Below are positions 8,846-18,029 of a DNA stretch of 64,000 nucleotides, piece after piece. Under the pieces are notes generated by a model that was not told the DNA's origin, ran no database searches, and saw only the letters and a program-made list of their open reading frames with translations. This stretch comes from Oceanirhabdus sp942490885 (lineage in GTDB: Bacteria > Bacillota > Clostridia > Clostridiales > Clostridiaceae). Within the stretch, counting starts at the first letter, position 1. Each line of letters opens with the position of its first letter. Both the position numbers and the translations under genes were made by a program. The DNA is taken from assembly GCA_942490885.1 (NCBI GenBank), contig CALNYT010000002.1, positions 3,286,001 to 3,350,000 on the forward strand, written 5' to 3'.

Positions 8846-8918
8846 GGGACGGTTCATAAATCTCCAAGGGGGGGACCTGTACAATATCTCTTTAACTCTC
8901 TCTTCATTGAACCGTCCC
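8846..8918. repeat. Palindromic intergenic element with GGGACGGTTCA ends
   Basis: Arms GGGACGGTTCA and TGAACCGTCCC are perfect over 11 bp and enclose 51 bases, including a G-run (AAGGGGGGGACC). Similar GGGACGGTTC elements are common between genes in clostridia. Next to it (8815-8845) is a run of degenerate AATTACTCATTTACTCAATT sequence belonging to another dispersed repeat type. The element lies inside the tail operon between the fibre and lysis genes. Confidence 0.7.
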
Positions 8919-8944
8919 GTTTAATTACTAAGGTAATATATACT

Positions 8945-10585
8945 TTATCCTATTATTGTGTAATCAATATAACATTCTACAATTTGTTCATTTATACCAC
9001 CTCTAGGTGTACGATTATTAAGTAGATGTGGTAAATCTCCAAACTTCATTTTCCCACTAGTTACATAATAGGGTGTACTAGTACTATTACTTCTTGCAGT
9101 TACCGTACTACCTGAACCTCTGAATTCAAATATACTACCTCCCAAGTTGTTAGAACAATAAACATAGTGACTATACTCACTCCTATATGTTTCTATTATC
9201 CTTGGTGGAATTCTTTCTGGACCATCTAGTTCTTTTTCTCCAGCCATAATTCGCTCTTCAATAGGCATCCTTGGATCATTATCATACTCATATGGATCTC
9301 TTTCTCTTGGATCTCTTGGATCATGTGGATCATCTATAAAGATGTCTATAAACTCGGTTGTTTTAATTTTGCAATATGTTTTAGCCACTACAACCTTAGG
9401 TGTGAATCCAAATCCACTAACATAAAAATCTCCTTGTTCTTTAGCTTGCCTAAATACCTTGGTATTATGTCTGATTATCTCTGAGAACCAACTAAATGTT
9501 CTATTCGGTAGTTCCGAAGAAGTAGGTATTCCTTGTACCCCTACGCCAGCAAGAGCACTACCAAGACTCTTTTTTCCCTCACTGGCTAATTGAAAAGCCT
9601 GTTCAGCCTTTGCTAACGCTGAATTTGCGGTAGTTTTAGCCTGAGATGCAGTGGACTTAACCGTATTGAATTCTGTTGTATTAGCCTTTGAACTTGGATT
9701 AAAACTACTTTCAGTCCATACTTTACTCCCTAGAATGTATAACCCTACATCATCTTTAAATCTTGCCCACTCTCTATTATTATCCTCTGGTTCAGTTATT
9801 ATCAAATCTTCTCCATTTGTTGATATTGCTGCTGCTGCTGTGTTACCTGTATCCATAAAAACTATTTTCTTTCCAACAGGAATTGTTAAATCTCCATTAA
9901 TTGTTGTATCTCCATCTATTCTTCCACCCCCTTTATTAAACTTAGTTGATGTCAAACTTGAAATACTACTAGAATTTCTACTAACATTACCATTAGTTGT
10001 GTTTAAATTTGACTGTACTGTATCAGCTTTAGCCTTTGCTGCATTAGCAGTATTAATAGCACTTTCCGCACTTATATACGCTTTTTCTGCTCTAATCTCA
10101 GCTGTTCTTGCGTCTCTAATTGCTGCATCAGCTGTTGTCTCGGCGTTTACCGCCTTGCTTTCAGCTGTTTTTGCAGCATTATGAGCATCTATCCCTTTAT
10201 TAAATGCTTGTTCCGCTCTTGTTTGTGCAGTTTGAGCTGCAACCTTACCTTCATTTGCTGAAGTGTAAGCTAAATCTGCTTTCTCTTGAGCTTTACGAGC
10301 GTCAGCAATACCTTTATTAGCTATACCTTCAACTTGAGTCACCTTAACTTTATCTTCCTTAGTCTCCATTTTAGCATTCAAGTTATTAATTGATGATTGT
10401 GCGCTCTCCATATCGTTTTTATTATTAATAATGGCATCTGCATTAATCTTAAGGTTTTTATCAATATAATCTGCATTATAATTAATATGATTAATATCCA
10501 CAAAATCATCTGGTCGAGGTTTCAATAGCTTATAATTTTCTGTTTTTGGTATCCCTTCTATGATTTTATTATTATCTTCACTCAT
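8945..10585 (-). CDS. Tail fibre / receptor-binding protein (XkdV position)
   Basis: Start chosen at ATG 10585, 8 bases after AGGAGGG; the open frame extends 16 codons further. About 546 residues. A short N-terminal attachment region (KPRPDDFVDINHINYNADYID) is followed by a long Ala-rich helical shaft (~60-200, repeats such as AEIRAEKAYISAESA), a beta segment, a second helical stretch, and a C-terminal head with a charged DPHDPRDPRERDPYEYDND loop. Such fibres trimerise and choose the target cell. The position directly after the XkdU homologue is that of phage fibre genes. The C-terminal head should set the killing spectrum. Confidence 0.8.
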   Translation of the reverse strand: MSEDNNKIIEGIPKTENYKLLKPRPDDFVDINHINYNADYIDKNLKINADAIINNKNDMESAQSSINNLNAKMETKEDKVKVTQVEGIANKGIADARKAQEKADLAYTSANEGKVAAQTAQTRAEQAFNKGIDAHNAAKTAESKAVNAETTADAAIRDARTAEIRAEKAYISAESAINTANAAKAKADTVQSNLNTTNGNVSRNSSSISSLTSTKFNKGGGRIDGDTTINGDLTIPVGKKIVFMDTGNTAAAAISTNGEDLIITEPEDNNREWARFKDDVGLYILGSKVWTESSFNPSSKANTTEFNTVKSTASQAKTTANSALAKAEQAFQLASEGKKSLGSALAGVGVQGIPTSSELPNRTFSWFSEIIRHNTKVFRQAKEQGDFYVSGFGFTPKVVVAKTYCKIKTTEFIDIFIDDPHDPRDPRERDPYEYDNDPRMPIEERIMAGEKELDGPERIPPRIIETYRSEYSHYVYCSNNLGGSIFEFRGSGSTVTARSNSTSTPYYVTSGKMKFGDLPHLLNNRTPRGGINEQIVECYIDYTIIG

Positions 10586-10601
10586 AGTTTCCCTCCTATA
10601 T

Positions 10602-11276
10602 TTACGATATACTTGTCTTTTTTCTGCATTCACTCCATTTTAGTACAGCTATTTCCTTCCATTTTCGCTCTTTAAGATATGTCCACAACACAAAAGTATA
10701 AACAAAAGCATAGGTTATGTGTGCTGGTTTTATCTCATTTATTCTCTTTGATATCTCACTTATATTTTCCGGCACTCCATTTTCATCTGTAAACTTAATT
10801 TCAAAATGAAACTTATCAGGGAATTCAATAATTTCTGATGTACCTTTTGAATAAGATTTTGTTATATCCTCTATTAATTTAATAGTTGCCGTTCCTGATG
10901 CTCTTAACTTAGATCTAATATTGTCTTTCCTTAGATTTTCCTCTTTATCCTGTTCATGAAGCAACCCTAATATCTCTTCCCATTGAATGATTCCATCTCC
11001 ATGGGCTGTTGATATACAAAGTTGTTTTTCCAATTCAATATTCTTCTCAGAGAGTTCTCTTATCATCTCAGGAAATACTGATATCATTAATGTCTGAAAT
11101 TCATTCAAGTTATTCTTTTTTTCTTCTATATTATTACTCCCAATATATGAAACTAGGTATTCTGGTAGGTACTGATATACTCTATTTAATATATTATCAA
11201 TATTAGTTTGAGTACTTTCAAATTCTTCATGGAGTTTTCTCAATCTCTCAATTGACTCATTAAGTAGTTCACTCAT
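10602..11276 (-). CDS. Baseplate/fibre-attachment protein, XkdU/YmfQ-like (DUF2313)
   Basis: 224 residues, start preceded by AGGTGAAAAG. The N-terminal region is helical; the middle IIQWEEILGL and the C-terminal IKPAHITYAFVYTFVLW are typical of DUF2313 tail proteins, which sit between baseplate wedge J-type proteins and the fibre. The gene follows the baseplate J gene with a 14-base gap, which matches PBSX order. Confidence 0.78.
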   Translation of the reverse strand: MSELLNESIERLRKLHEEFESTQTNIDNILNRVYQYLPEYLVSYIGSNNIEEKKNNLNEFQTLMISVFPEMIRELSEKNIELEKQLCISTAHGDGIIQWEEILGLLHEQDKEENLRKDNIRSKLRASGTATIKLIEDITKSYSKGTSEIIEFPDKFHFEIKFTDENGVPENISEISKRINEIKPAHITYAFVYTFVLWTYLKERKWKEIAVLKWSECRKKTSIS

Positions 11277-11290
11277 CTTTTCACCTCACC

Positions 11291-12448
11291 TTATGAATTC
11301 TTCTTGTCTTTGAGATTTATAGTAAAAACAGGAACCTCGTACTCTTCTAATCCTTTATTAGCATCACTTCCATTAATTCTTAATTGTTCATAATCCATAA
11401 CCTGAGGTAATGATACTAAAAAAGCACCTATCATAGCTAAACTTATTTCTCCTTTTTGGAAAGCTATCTTTTTTCTATAATCTTCAAGTTTTATTCCAAA
11501 GTTTTCAATAGCATCATCAAATGTAGCACCATCTGAAAGCGAAATCAGACCTGTTATCTCTACAGGGATTTCCTTTGCAGATTTTACAATGACTTTAGCT
11601 CCAATAGGTCTATTCTTATCAATATGATTTTTGATCTCACTAATACTCTCCTGGCTTCTTATAGGATTCATTTCAGGTGATATTACCATGATAAGAACTT
11701 CTCCTACATTAATTAAAGTCTCTCCAACTCTAACTCCACGTTTTTTAAGATCACTATCACTAGTTGAATTTCCCTCTTCTGAATTTTTCACTTCTCCTAA
11801 AGCGTATATCCTTGCATCACCCACCGTTTTCACTTCTAATGCCCATTCCTTATAGTGAGTTATATTTCCAGAAGTTGCTGGATTCTGAAGCTTAAAAAGA
11901 AGCCTTCTTCTTAATGATTCATCGGACTCACAATCACTTCCCCCTGAAATACTTTTTATATTGCTAACTGATGTTATTCCTTTTACCTTAATAGGTAAAA
12001 TTCTTAAACTCTCAGCTTCAACATTATATTTTTCTCCTATGTTTTGCGCTTCAACACTAACGTCTACATAACCTATTGCATCATCAATCTCAAACTCTTC
12101 AACAGTCTTGTAGATATATCCCTTAAACTCGTCATCTGTTTGTATTGCAATACCAATCGGATGTTTTCCTCCAGTTGAATTTCCATAAAATCTAACTTCT
12201 CCTTTTGCCTTTTCTCCTAATTTTCTTATTATTCCATATTCTTTTGCTCTATCTTCAAGTTCAACGCTATCCAAATTTTTTAAAAACATTTTATCTGAAA
12301 CTCTTTGTAGATCAGAATATAAAATCGATAATTCGCAGCTCAAAGGAGAAATTACATCATAAATAAAAGTACCTTCAAATTTTGGAATATTAGAAGGTAC
12401 CATATCAAGTAATCTTTTTCTTATATTATCTTCATTTTTATCAAACAC
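11291..12448 (-). CDS. Baseplate wedge protein, gpJ/XkdT family
   Basis: 385 residues. It contains the baseplate-J hallmark SGGSDCESDESLRRRLLFKL around residue 170-190 and VKTVGDARIYALGE. Homologues form the wedge of contractile tails (T4 gp6 equivalent) and trigger sheath contraction. It overlaps the XkdS homologue start-to-stop by 8 bases, implying coupled translation. Confidence 0.92.
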   Translation of the reverse strand: MFDKNEDNIRKRLLDMVPSNIPKFEGTFIYDVISPLSCELSILYSDLQRVSDKMFLKNLDSVELEDRAKEYGIIRKLGEKAKGEVRFYGNSTGGKHPIGIAIQTDDEFKGYIYKTVEEFEIDDAIGYVDVSVEAQNIGEKYNVEAESLRILPIKVKGITSVSNIKSISGGSDCESDESLRRRLLFKLQNPATSGNITHYKEWALEVKTVGDARIYALGEVKNSEEGNSTSDSDLKKRGVRVGETLINVGEVLIMVISPEMNPIRSQESISEIKNHIDKNRPIGAKVIVKSAKEIPVEITGLISLSDGATFDDAIENFGIKLEDYRKKIAFQKGEISLAMIGAFLVSLPQVMDYEQLRINGSDANKGLEEYEVPVFTINLKDKKNS

Positions 12449-12887
12449 TAATCTTCACCTCACTATAGGGTGTTACTACATCAAAACTCAAATTAACCTT
12501 CTCATCCTCTAAATCAATTTGTATGTTCTTTACTTTCTTAACATAAGGGTTTATCATAAGACACTCCTTTAAATGTTTAGGAATTATTTTTTCTAATGCT
12601 TGTTTTGTATACCCATTGCTTAAAATTTCCTGAAACTCCTGTCCATAATCCCAAGAATACGCTAAGTGTTTATACCGATCACTTTTAAGAATCTTGTATA
12701 TCCATATTTTTATTGCTTCATTACCCTGGACTATCTTACATTTATTATACTTATCATACATAAATGTATTTTTTTCAAAATCCCACGCATATTCACTTGG
12801 ATACGGAAGTTCAACTGAACCTTTATCTACTTCAACATTATTAGTATTATCAGCAAATTGCCTATCAAACTTTGGTAATATACTCAT
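12441..12887 (-). CDS. Baseplate protein, gp25-like, XkdS (DUF2634) family
   Basis: 148 residues, with LPYPSEYAWDFEKNTFMYDKY at the N-terminus and KIWIYKILKSDRYKHLAYSWDYG in the middle, the known DUF2634 pattern. It is a small wedge component corresponding to gp25 of contractile tails. It overlaps both neighbours by a few bases within the tightly packed baseplate block. Confidence 0.85.
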   Translation of the reverse strand: MSILPKFDRQFADNTNNVEVDKGSVELPYPSEYAWDFEKNTFMYDKYNKCKIVQGNEAIKIWIYKILKSDRYKHLAYSWDYGQEFQEILSNGYTKQALEKIIPKHLKECLMINPYVKKVKNIQIDLEDEKVNLSFDVVTPYSEVKISV

Positions 12888-13342
12888 AGTTTCTTCACCC
12901 TACTTAAAACTATAAACTTACAAAGTTCATTAGTAGGCATAACTGCCACTAAGTCTCCAACTTTTAATGTATCAGTAAATATGAGCGTTGATTCTGCTTT
13001 AATCTCCTTCTCTTCTTTGTCTGCGGGCTCCATTATAACTATAGGACAGTTTTTTGTAGGTGCTCCAGACGTTATTTTAGAAACAAAATTATCCGGTTGT
13101 CTACTTAAACAATCTTTATATCCTTCACACTGTAATTCATCTAGCATCACAGTTCTACTATGTTCTGCTAAAAGATAATCTGCTACTAATAGATTATTCT
13201 TATCTATCTCTAAATCCCCAATTTTAATCACCAATGGATCCTCAGAAGATACTTCTCCAATCTGTATTGTAGGTGGATTGTACGCTGCTCCATAATTTTT
13301 CATCATAATAACCATTTCACCATATGGATCTCTATTCATCAT
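12884..13342 (-). CDS. Tail protein XkdR-like (DUF2577)
   Basis: Start at ATG 13342 follows AAGGGG by 7 bases (another ATG lies one codon on). About 152 residues. NPPTIQIGEVSSEDPLVIKIGD is a typical DUF2577 segment, and the C-terminal LKVGDLVAVMPTNELCKFIVLSRVKKL is a beta-rich OB-like end. The family lies between the hub (XkdQ) and gp25-like genes and is thought to be part of the spike/hub complex. Confidence 0.8.
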   Translation of the reverse strand: MMNRDPYGEMVIMMKNYGAAYNPPTIQIGEVSSEDPLVIKIGDLEIDKNNLLVADYLLAEHSRTVMLDELQCEGYKDCLSRQPDNFVSKITSGAPTKNCPIVIMEPADKEEKEIKAESTLIFTDTLKVGDLVAVMPTNELCKFIVLSRVKKL

Positions 13343-13370
13343 ATATATACCCCTTTTCATTGTATTTTTA

Positions 13371-14324
13371 TTAAATTTTATTAACTAAAGATAAACTGGT
13401 TGTATATGAACATGCTCCAAAATTCCAAGTATGAGTATCACTTTCTATATACATTTCTCTACCGTCAATCTCTCCTATATATGGAATCTGAACCTTAACA
13501 CTGTTACCACAAATACATTCAGAATTGCCAAGAATGTTTATAGATAATTTTTCTTGAACACCCTTCATCATATTTTTAGCTACTGCTCCAGAATTTTTCC
13601 CTTCTTCTTCTTCATAGTTATCTTGGAACACTCCATATTTTTTTATCCAATCATCCTGTTTTTCTTCTGCTGTACATTCTCCTTTTTCATCAAACACTTT
13701 AACTGTATTTATCATATCTTCTATTGAATCTGAGAAGCTAGTTGATAAAATATTATTCTTATAATCCAATTTCATTTTAGTGACAACTTTTCCTTTTTCT
13801 TGAACCTTAACTTTCTCATCTTTCATTGTGACTACATACTCTACTCCACTTTCAAGAGTTATATCATTTAATACCTTCTTTATAATAGAGAAAAATGATT
13901 CATTCTGAAAAATCCTATTTATCTGTGTGCTTGCACTAGGAATACTCCCTACTGATAATCCAGCCTCACCACAAACAGTATCCATAACCGAACTTAAAGA
14001 TGCCTTCTGAAAATTGAAAGTACCATTAGATTTCAAAAGGTAAATTAGAAAGTCGTATGCCATAAGTGTGATTTCCTGAGAAGATGATATATCTCGTGTA
14101 AACACTATACCTTTAAATATTTCATCTTCATTGTCATCTTTCACACATATTATTGTTCCTGTTTTAGCTTTTAGCTTACCATGATTAGGATCATGTATTG
14201 GATAAGCTGCTCTTAAGGATAATTTTCTTGCGCACTGTTCTACGCTTCCTGATATTTCCATAGAACTACAAAATGAAGTAATATCTTCACTCTCTCCATT
14301 TTCATAAAGTGCAAATATTTCCAT
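13371..14324 (-). CDS. Baseplate hub protein, XkdQ/gpD-like
   Basis: 317 residues. The beta-rich N-terminus (ISGSVEQCARKLSLRAAYPI) and the block GTIICVKDDNEDEIFKGIVFTRD are features of XkdQ/YqbQ-type hub proteins, structural relatives of T4 gp27. The C-terminal WNFGACSYTTSLSLVNKI closes a strand-rich domain. The hub caps the tube and holds the spike. It is followed by the XkdR homologue. Confidence 0.85.
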   Translation of the reverse strand: MEIFALYENGESEDITSFCSSMEISGSVEQCARKLSLRAAYPIHDPNHGKLKAKTGTIICVKDDNEDEIFKGIVFTRDISSSQEITLMAYDFLIYLLKSNGTFNFQKASLSSVMDTVCGEAGLSVGSIPSASTQINRIFQNESFFSIIKKVLNDITLESGVEYVVTMKDEKVKVQEKGKVVTKMKLDYKNNILSTSFSDSIEDMINTVKVFDEKGECTAEEKQDDWIKKYGVFQDNYEEEEGKNSGAVAKNMMKGVQEKLSINILGNSECICGNSVKVQIPYIGEIDGREMYIESDTHTWNFGACSYTTSLSLVNKI

Positions 14325-14340
14325 TTATTTACCTCCTCTA

Positions 14341-15006
14341 TTAAAGCATAAGAACTTGTCCAGGATATATAAGATTAGGATTACTTCCAATGACACTTTT
14401 ATTTTTATTGTATACCTCTCGCCATTTACTACCATCTCCATAAAATCTTTTTGATATTAAATACAAACAATCTCCTGGCTTAACTGTATAAGTTCTTGGA
14501 GTTTCTTTTTTTACTGTTCTTTTTAACTTCTCTTTAATATCATCTAAAATATCCTCAAGATTATTTTTCTTATCTCCATCATTGTATTTCTTATTGCTTG
14601 TTTTTTTCCCAGATATAGCAGTATACTCTTTCAACTCTATAGTAAAATACACATCACCTGTTCCATCTTTCTCTCCATAGGCAAAACTTTCAATAGAGCA
14701 TTCCATATCTATATTAGTTTCGGTTATGAAAAACACTAATGATTCTTTATTTGTTAAACATTCTTCTAAGAGTTCAACATAATGATACGGTTTTTCATAA
14801 TCACTATACTGACAAAATCCATAGTCATTATTAGGAAAAAAACTTGTAATTGAAACAGTAGATAATCTTTTCTGCCCTATTAAAGTTATTTCTCCTAAAC
14901 CCTCAACCAATGTTGTTGAATTGTTATTTCCTTTTGTTACTGAAAAGTCTGCTGGAGGTACAGGTAATCTAAATTTATCTTTTTTCGTTTCAAACCAAAA
15001 CTCCAT
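14341..15006 (-). CDS. LysM-containing tail protein, XkdP-like
   Basis: 221 residues. The N-terminal ~125 residues fold like tube-initiator proteins (FRLPVPPADFSVTKGNNNST). The C-terminal ~50 residues are a LysM motif (TYTVKPGDCLYLISKRFYGD ... NPNLIYPGQVLML). The T4 gp53 equivalent similarly combines a baseplate part with LysM. It sits just after the tape measure gene. Confidence 0.9.
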   Translation of the reverse strand: MEFWFETKKDKFRLPVPPADFSVTKGNNNSTTLVEGLGEITLIGQKRLSTVSITSFFPNNDYGFCQYSDYEKPYHYVELLEECLTNKESLVFFITETNIDMECSIESFAYGEKDGTGDVYFTIELKEYTAISGKKTSNKKYNDGDKKNNLEDILDDIKEKLKRTVKKETPRTYTVKPGDCLYLISKRFYGDGSKWREVYNKNKSVIGSNPNLIYPGQVLML

Positions 15007-15018
15007 TTTTTTCTCCCC

Positions 15019-17391
15019 CTATACCATATTTAACCCCGCATTTTTAATTTTAAATACTAGTTTATTAGTGATCTTATCAATATCAGCTTCTTCTCTTATA
15101 ACGATTGTATCAGCTAATTTTGCAATATTAACCTTGGAAGACCCTCTATAGGAATTTGCTTCTTGCTTAGTTAAAACCCTTTCACCTTCATGTAAAATAG
15201 CTGGAAAGTTATCGTATGGAACTCTCTGAAGCCCAACTGCATAACCTTTAACATTATAGCTTGTATCACTATTGCTATCCTCATTACTATCTTTTTTGTT
15301 CTTTTTCTTTCCAAAGAAACCACCAATTTTATCAGCTACCCATCCAGTTGCCTTAGCTACAACTTTAAGAGCTTTTCCAATGCCTTCGAATATAGGTTTT
15401 AATATTCCCCATACAGTCTCAATAACACTCTGTATAGCTGGCCATGCAGCCATAAAGGCATCCATCATCAATCCAACAATACTAATGATTATTGAGAAAA
15501 TTGGTTCAATTATTGAAAAAGCTACTGAAAGTACATCACTTATTACTGGCCACATCTTAGTCCACACTTGTGAAAGGAACTGAATAAATTTGATAAACTT
15601 CCCTATTAGAGGTTGAAGCTTATTAAATAGTTTCCCAATTACTTGAAATGCTTTTTTCATTATAGGGCCTAGCGACTGAAATATTTTAGTTATAACAGGT
15701 TTTAATCCTTCAAATATTTTCATCATACTTCCTACAACCTTCTTAACAACTTTCTGTATAGCGGGCATATTTTTCTTCACTGCACCCAGCACTATTCCTA
15801 AGAATCTTTTAATTCCTCCAGCAAATTTTTGAATTCCTTTTCTATTTTTCTCAATCCATTTTGTTATAGGTTTCAGTAGTTGACCTACAATAGGCATAAA
15901 TGCAGCCATTACATCTCCAAGAAGTCCATTTATTAAATTATTCAACTTGGTTATTTGACCCATAGCCTCTTTAATACCTTTTGAACTCTTACCACCTCTG
16001 CCACCCTTTCCAGTACTTCTTGATTTCATAGCTGTAAAAGCTTTAGATACAAGTCCTGCTCCCATGGAAATAGGATTGAATTTCATAATACTTCCTAATC
16101 CTTTAAGAGACTTCATTCTACCTTTTATGGAACTGAATACTCCTTTGGTTTTATCTTTAAGTGTGATTGTTGCAGCAAAGTTTCTTTTTCCAAAATCAGT
16201 TAAATTACGTTTTATGGAGTTGAACTTGTTTTTGCCTCTATTTTTAACATCAACCATCATCTTAATAGATTTTCTTGCACCTTCAGGTAATGGAATTTTA
16301 GGTGTTTGGACCTCTGTCTTTAATTTAATAATTTTAATCTTAAACTCATCCATCTTAGGCGATTTAATTCTTGTTTTCAATTCAATCATCTTAGTTTTAA
16401 ATTCAACCATTTTAGGAGATTCAATTTTTGTGTTAATTTTTATGTCTCCTATACCTTTTTTAAGTTTATCTAATGAACCTCTTAATTTGCTAGTTTTATT
16501 AATACTTTCTTCAGTTTCTTTTGTCATATTCTTCATTGTTAAATTTTTAAGTGAATTCTTTAATTCATTAAAGGAATTTTTTAGATTTTTTCCCTTGTTA
16601 ATTGAATTTCCTATATCATCTTTTAATCCCTTAATATCGATACTTTTACTACTCTTAACAACTTCATCGAAGGATTCCTTAAGTTTTTTTCCTTGGGTAA
16701 TAGCTTTTGAAATCTGATCTTTTACTTCCCCTATAGGAATGTTTCTTATACTAGTTTTGAATATACTAAAAGCTTGACCTAACTCTTGGCCTTTTGAAAT
16801 ACTATTCATAATTCCTGCTCCTAGATTATCCATTGAAATTTCTCCAAGACTTCCAGTGAACTCTCCAAAGGTTCCTTTAAGATTTTTACCTTTATCGATA
16901 CTCTCAATAATCCCTGTTTTTACTCCTGTTATATTGATGTTCTTAACTGTCCCTGTGAAATCCTTAAAAGAACTTCTAAGCTCATTACTCTTATCAATTG
17001 TCTGTTGTACCTGTTGAGTAACATCATTGAATCTAATATTAGCTATACTCTTTGCAAATTCATCAAAATTACCCTTAACACTTGATCCTTTAACCTTTAC
17101 TTCTTCAATTCCTGATTTCACTCCATCTAAAGAGATATTTGTCACACTTCCAACAAGTTCTGTAAATACACCTTTAAGTTCTTTTCCACTAGAAATTGAA
17201 TTATTTATATCATTTTTAATCTTATGGACAGCCACATTATCAACAATATTAGAGAAGCTCTTTACTTCATTAAGAATACTGTTATTAAATTGTAACTTAT
17301 TCATTTTCCCCTCTAAATCTTTAACTTTTATAGATGCTACATTTATAGTATTAGTGAGTTTCTTTACTGAGTCGGTGATATTTTCAATCAT
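15019..17391 (-). CDS. Tail tape measure protein (XkdO-like) with internal 33-residue repeats
   Basis: Start at ATG 17391, 8 bases after AGGAGG (the frame is open 13 codons further). 790 residues. Residues ~60-322 are eight in-register copies of a 33-residue unit. Two shorter EFKxKxIxLKT units follow, then a Gly/Lys-rich stretch, and hydrophobic helical segments at ~530-690 typical of tape measure proteins. The C-terminal region (YNVKGYAVGLQRVPYDNFPA ILHEGERVL) matches phage tape measure ends. The protein fills the tube and sets its length. At 1.5 angstrom per residue the helix would span about 118 nm. It overlaps the frameshift extension of the chaperone gene only in its upstream region. Confidence 0.9.
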   Translation of the reverse strand: MIENITDSVKKLTNTINVASIKVKDLEGKMNKLQFNNSILNEVKSFSNIVDNVAVHKIKNDINNSISSGKELKGVFTELVGSVTNISLDGVKSGIEEVKVKGSSVKGNFDEFAKSIANIRFNDVTQQVQQTIDKSNELRSSFKDFTGTVKNINITGVKTGIIESIDKGKNLKGTFGEFTGSLGEISMDNLGAGIMNSISKGQELGQAFSIFKTSIRNIPIGEVKDQISKAITQGKKLKESFDEVVKSSKSIDIKGLKDDIGNSINKGKNLKNSFNELKNSLKNLTMKNMTKETEESINKTSKLRGSLDKLKKGIGDIKINTKIESPKMVEFKTKMIELKTRIKSPKMDEFKIKIIKLKTEVQTPKIPLPEGARKSIKMMVDVKNRGKNKFNSIKRNLTDFGKRNFAATITLKDKTKGVFSSIKGRMKSLKGLGSIMKFNPISMGAGLVSKAFTAMKSRSTGKGGRGGKSSKGIKEAMGQITKLNNLINGLLGDVMAAFMPIVGQLLKPITKWIEKNRKGIQKFAGGIKRFLGIVLGAVKKNMPAIQKVVKKVVGSMMKIFEGLKPVITKIFQSLGPIMKKAFQVIGKLFNKLQPLIGKFIKFIQFLSQVWTKMWPVISDVLSVAFSIIEPIFSIIISIVGLMMDAFMAAWPAIQSVIETVWGILKPIFEGIGKALKVVAKATGWVADKIGGFFGKKKNKKDSNEDSNSDTSYNVKGYAVGLQRVPYDNFPAILHEGERVLTKQEANSYRGSSKVNIAKLADTIVIREEADIDKITNKLVFKIKNAGLNMV
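16426..17214 (-). repeat. Eight 33-residue (99-bp) tandem repeats inside the tape measure gene
   Basis: Consecutive units begin NDINNSISSGKELK, SGIEEVKVKGSSVK, QQVQQTIDKSNELR, TGIIESIDKGKNLK, AGIMNSISKGQELG, DQISKAITQGKKLK, DDIGNSINKGKNLK and KETEESINKTSKLR. Each is 33 residues (the last 32) and shares an SIxxGKxLKxxF core and a hydrophobic I-x-I end. Thirty-three is three times eleven, the period of a right-handed hendecad helix. DNA identity between units is low, so the duplication is old or diverged. Confidence 0.85.
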
Positions 17392-17405
17392 AATATCATC
17401 CTCCT

Positions 17406-17998
17406 TTATTCTTCCCCTAGAAGGGGACAATAAGATTTTCTCTTGCTCCTCTCCTTAATTTCATATTCATAAAATGCTCTCACAACAATTTTTTCACCAT
17501 TTGACATATTATAAAAAACTGATGGTCTTACCCCTTTCCTACTCCAGTAGTAATACATCATTTCAGTAAATCCATCAGTTTCTATTAGTTTTTTATTTCA
17601 ATAACCGTATCACCCTTAAATCCTGATATATCACTTATAACTCCATATAAACTTGAAATTTCCCCTGGTAGTAGTAACTTTTTAACAAGTTCTTTTGGTG
17701 TGACTGCACCAAACTTCTCTAGTAACTCTTTACTCTTTAAACTAGGTTCTTTCACCCCTTCTAATATAGTAAAAATCTGTAATTCATTAGTATCAAGACT
17801 ATCAAATTCCCCATTACTATTCATATGGATTGCGCTATCTTGAATTTCTCCGAATTTTTCTGCATCTAAAGCTTCACATTTAAAAACAACTTTTTCTTCT
17901 AGAATCTCTGATAATCTCTTTACCTCAACCTCTTTCATAGGTTTTTTTATTTTATCCAAATCTACCTTTAATAATAAATCTAATGTACTTTTACTCAT
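17406..17998 (-). CDS. Tail assembly chaperone, -1 frameshift (long) product
   Basis: If ribosomes slip one base back on A-AAA-AAC just before the stop of the short chaperone, they continue KKLIETDGFTEMMYYYWSR...YCPLLGEE to a TAA immediately before the tape measure ribosome binding site. This gives about 197 residues instead of 137. Long and short chaperone forms made this way are a hallmark of tailed-phage G/GT genes and coat the tape measure. The extension has no start codon or ribosome binding site of its own. Confidence 0.8.
17585..17998 (-). CDS. Tail assembly chaperone, XkdN-like (short product)
   Basis: Start ATG 17998 follows TGGAGGAG by 6 bases. 137 residues with SKSTLDLLLKVDLDKIKKP at the N-terminus, and KFGAVTPKELVKKLLLPGEI near the C-terminus, typical of XkdN proteins. 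It lies between tube and tape measure, as in PBSX. It helps load tape measure and tube subunits. Its final codons contain the slippery heptamer that generates the longer form. Confidence 0.85.
   Translation of the reverse strand: MSKSTLDLLLKVDLDKIKKPMKEVEVKRLSEILEEKVVFKCEALDAEKFGEIQDSAIHMNSNGEFDSLDTNELQIFTILEGVKEPSLKSKELLEKFGAVTPKELVKKLLLPGEISSLYGVISDISGFKGDTVIEIKN
17588..17594 (-). promoter_or_regulatory. Programmed -1 ribosomal frameshift site A-AAA-AAC
   Basis: On the minus strand the zero-frame codons read ATA AAA AAC TAA, so the heptamer A-AAA-AAC is in the X-XXY-YYZ phase and sits directly before the stop. The -1 frame is open for 60 further codons. Confidence 0.8.
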
Positions 17999-18029
17999 TA
18001 ATATCTCCTCCATTAATTAATTTTAAAAA

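Noticed and set aside
16064..16717. 217-codon plus-strand frame inside the tape measure gene
   Set aside because: It is the antisense shadow of the Lys/Ile-rich repeats; no ribosome binding site, and low-complexity Leu/Ser/Phe composition.
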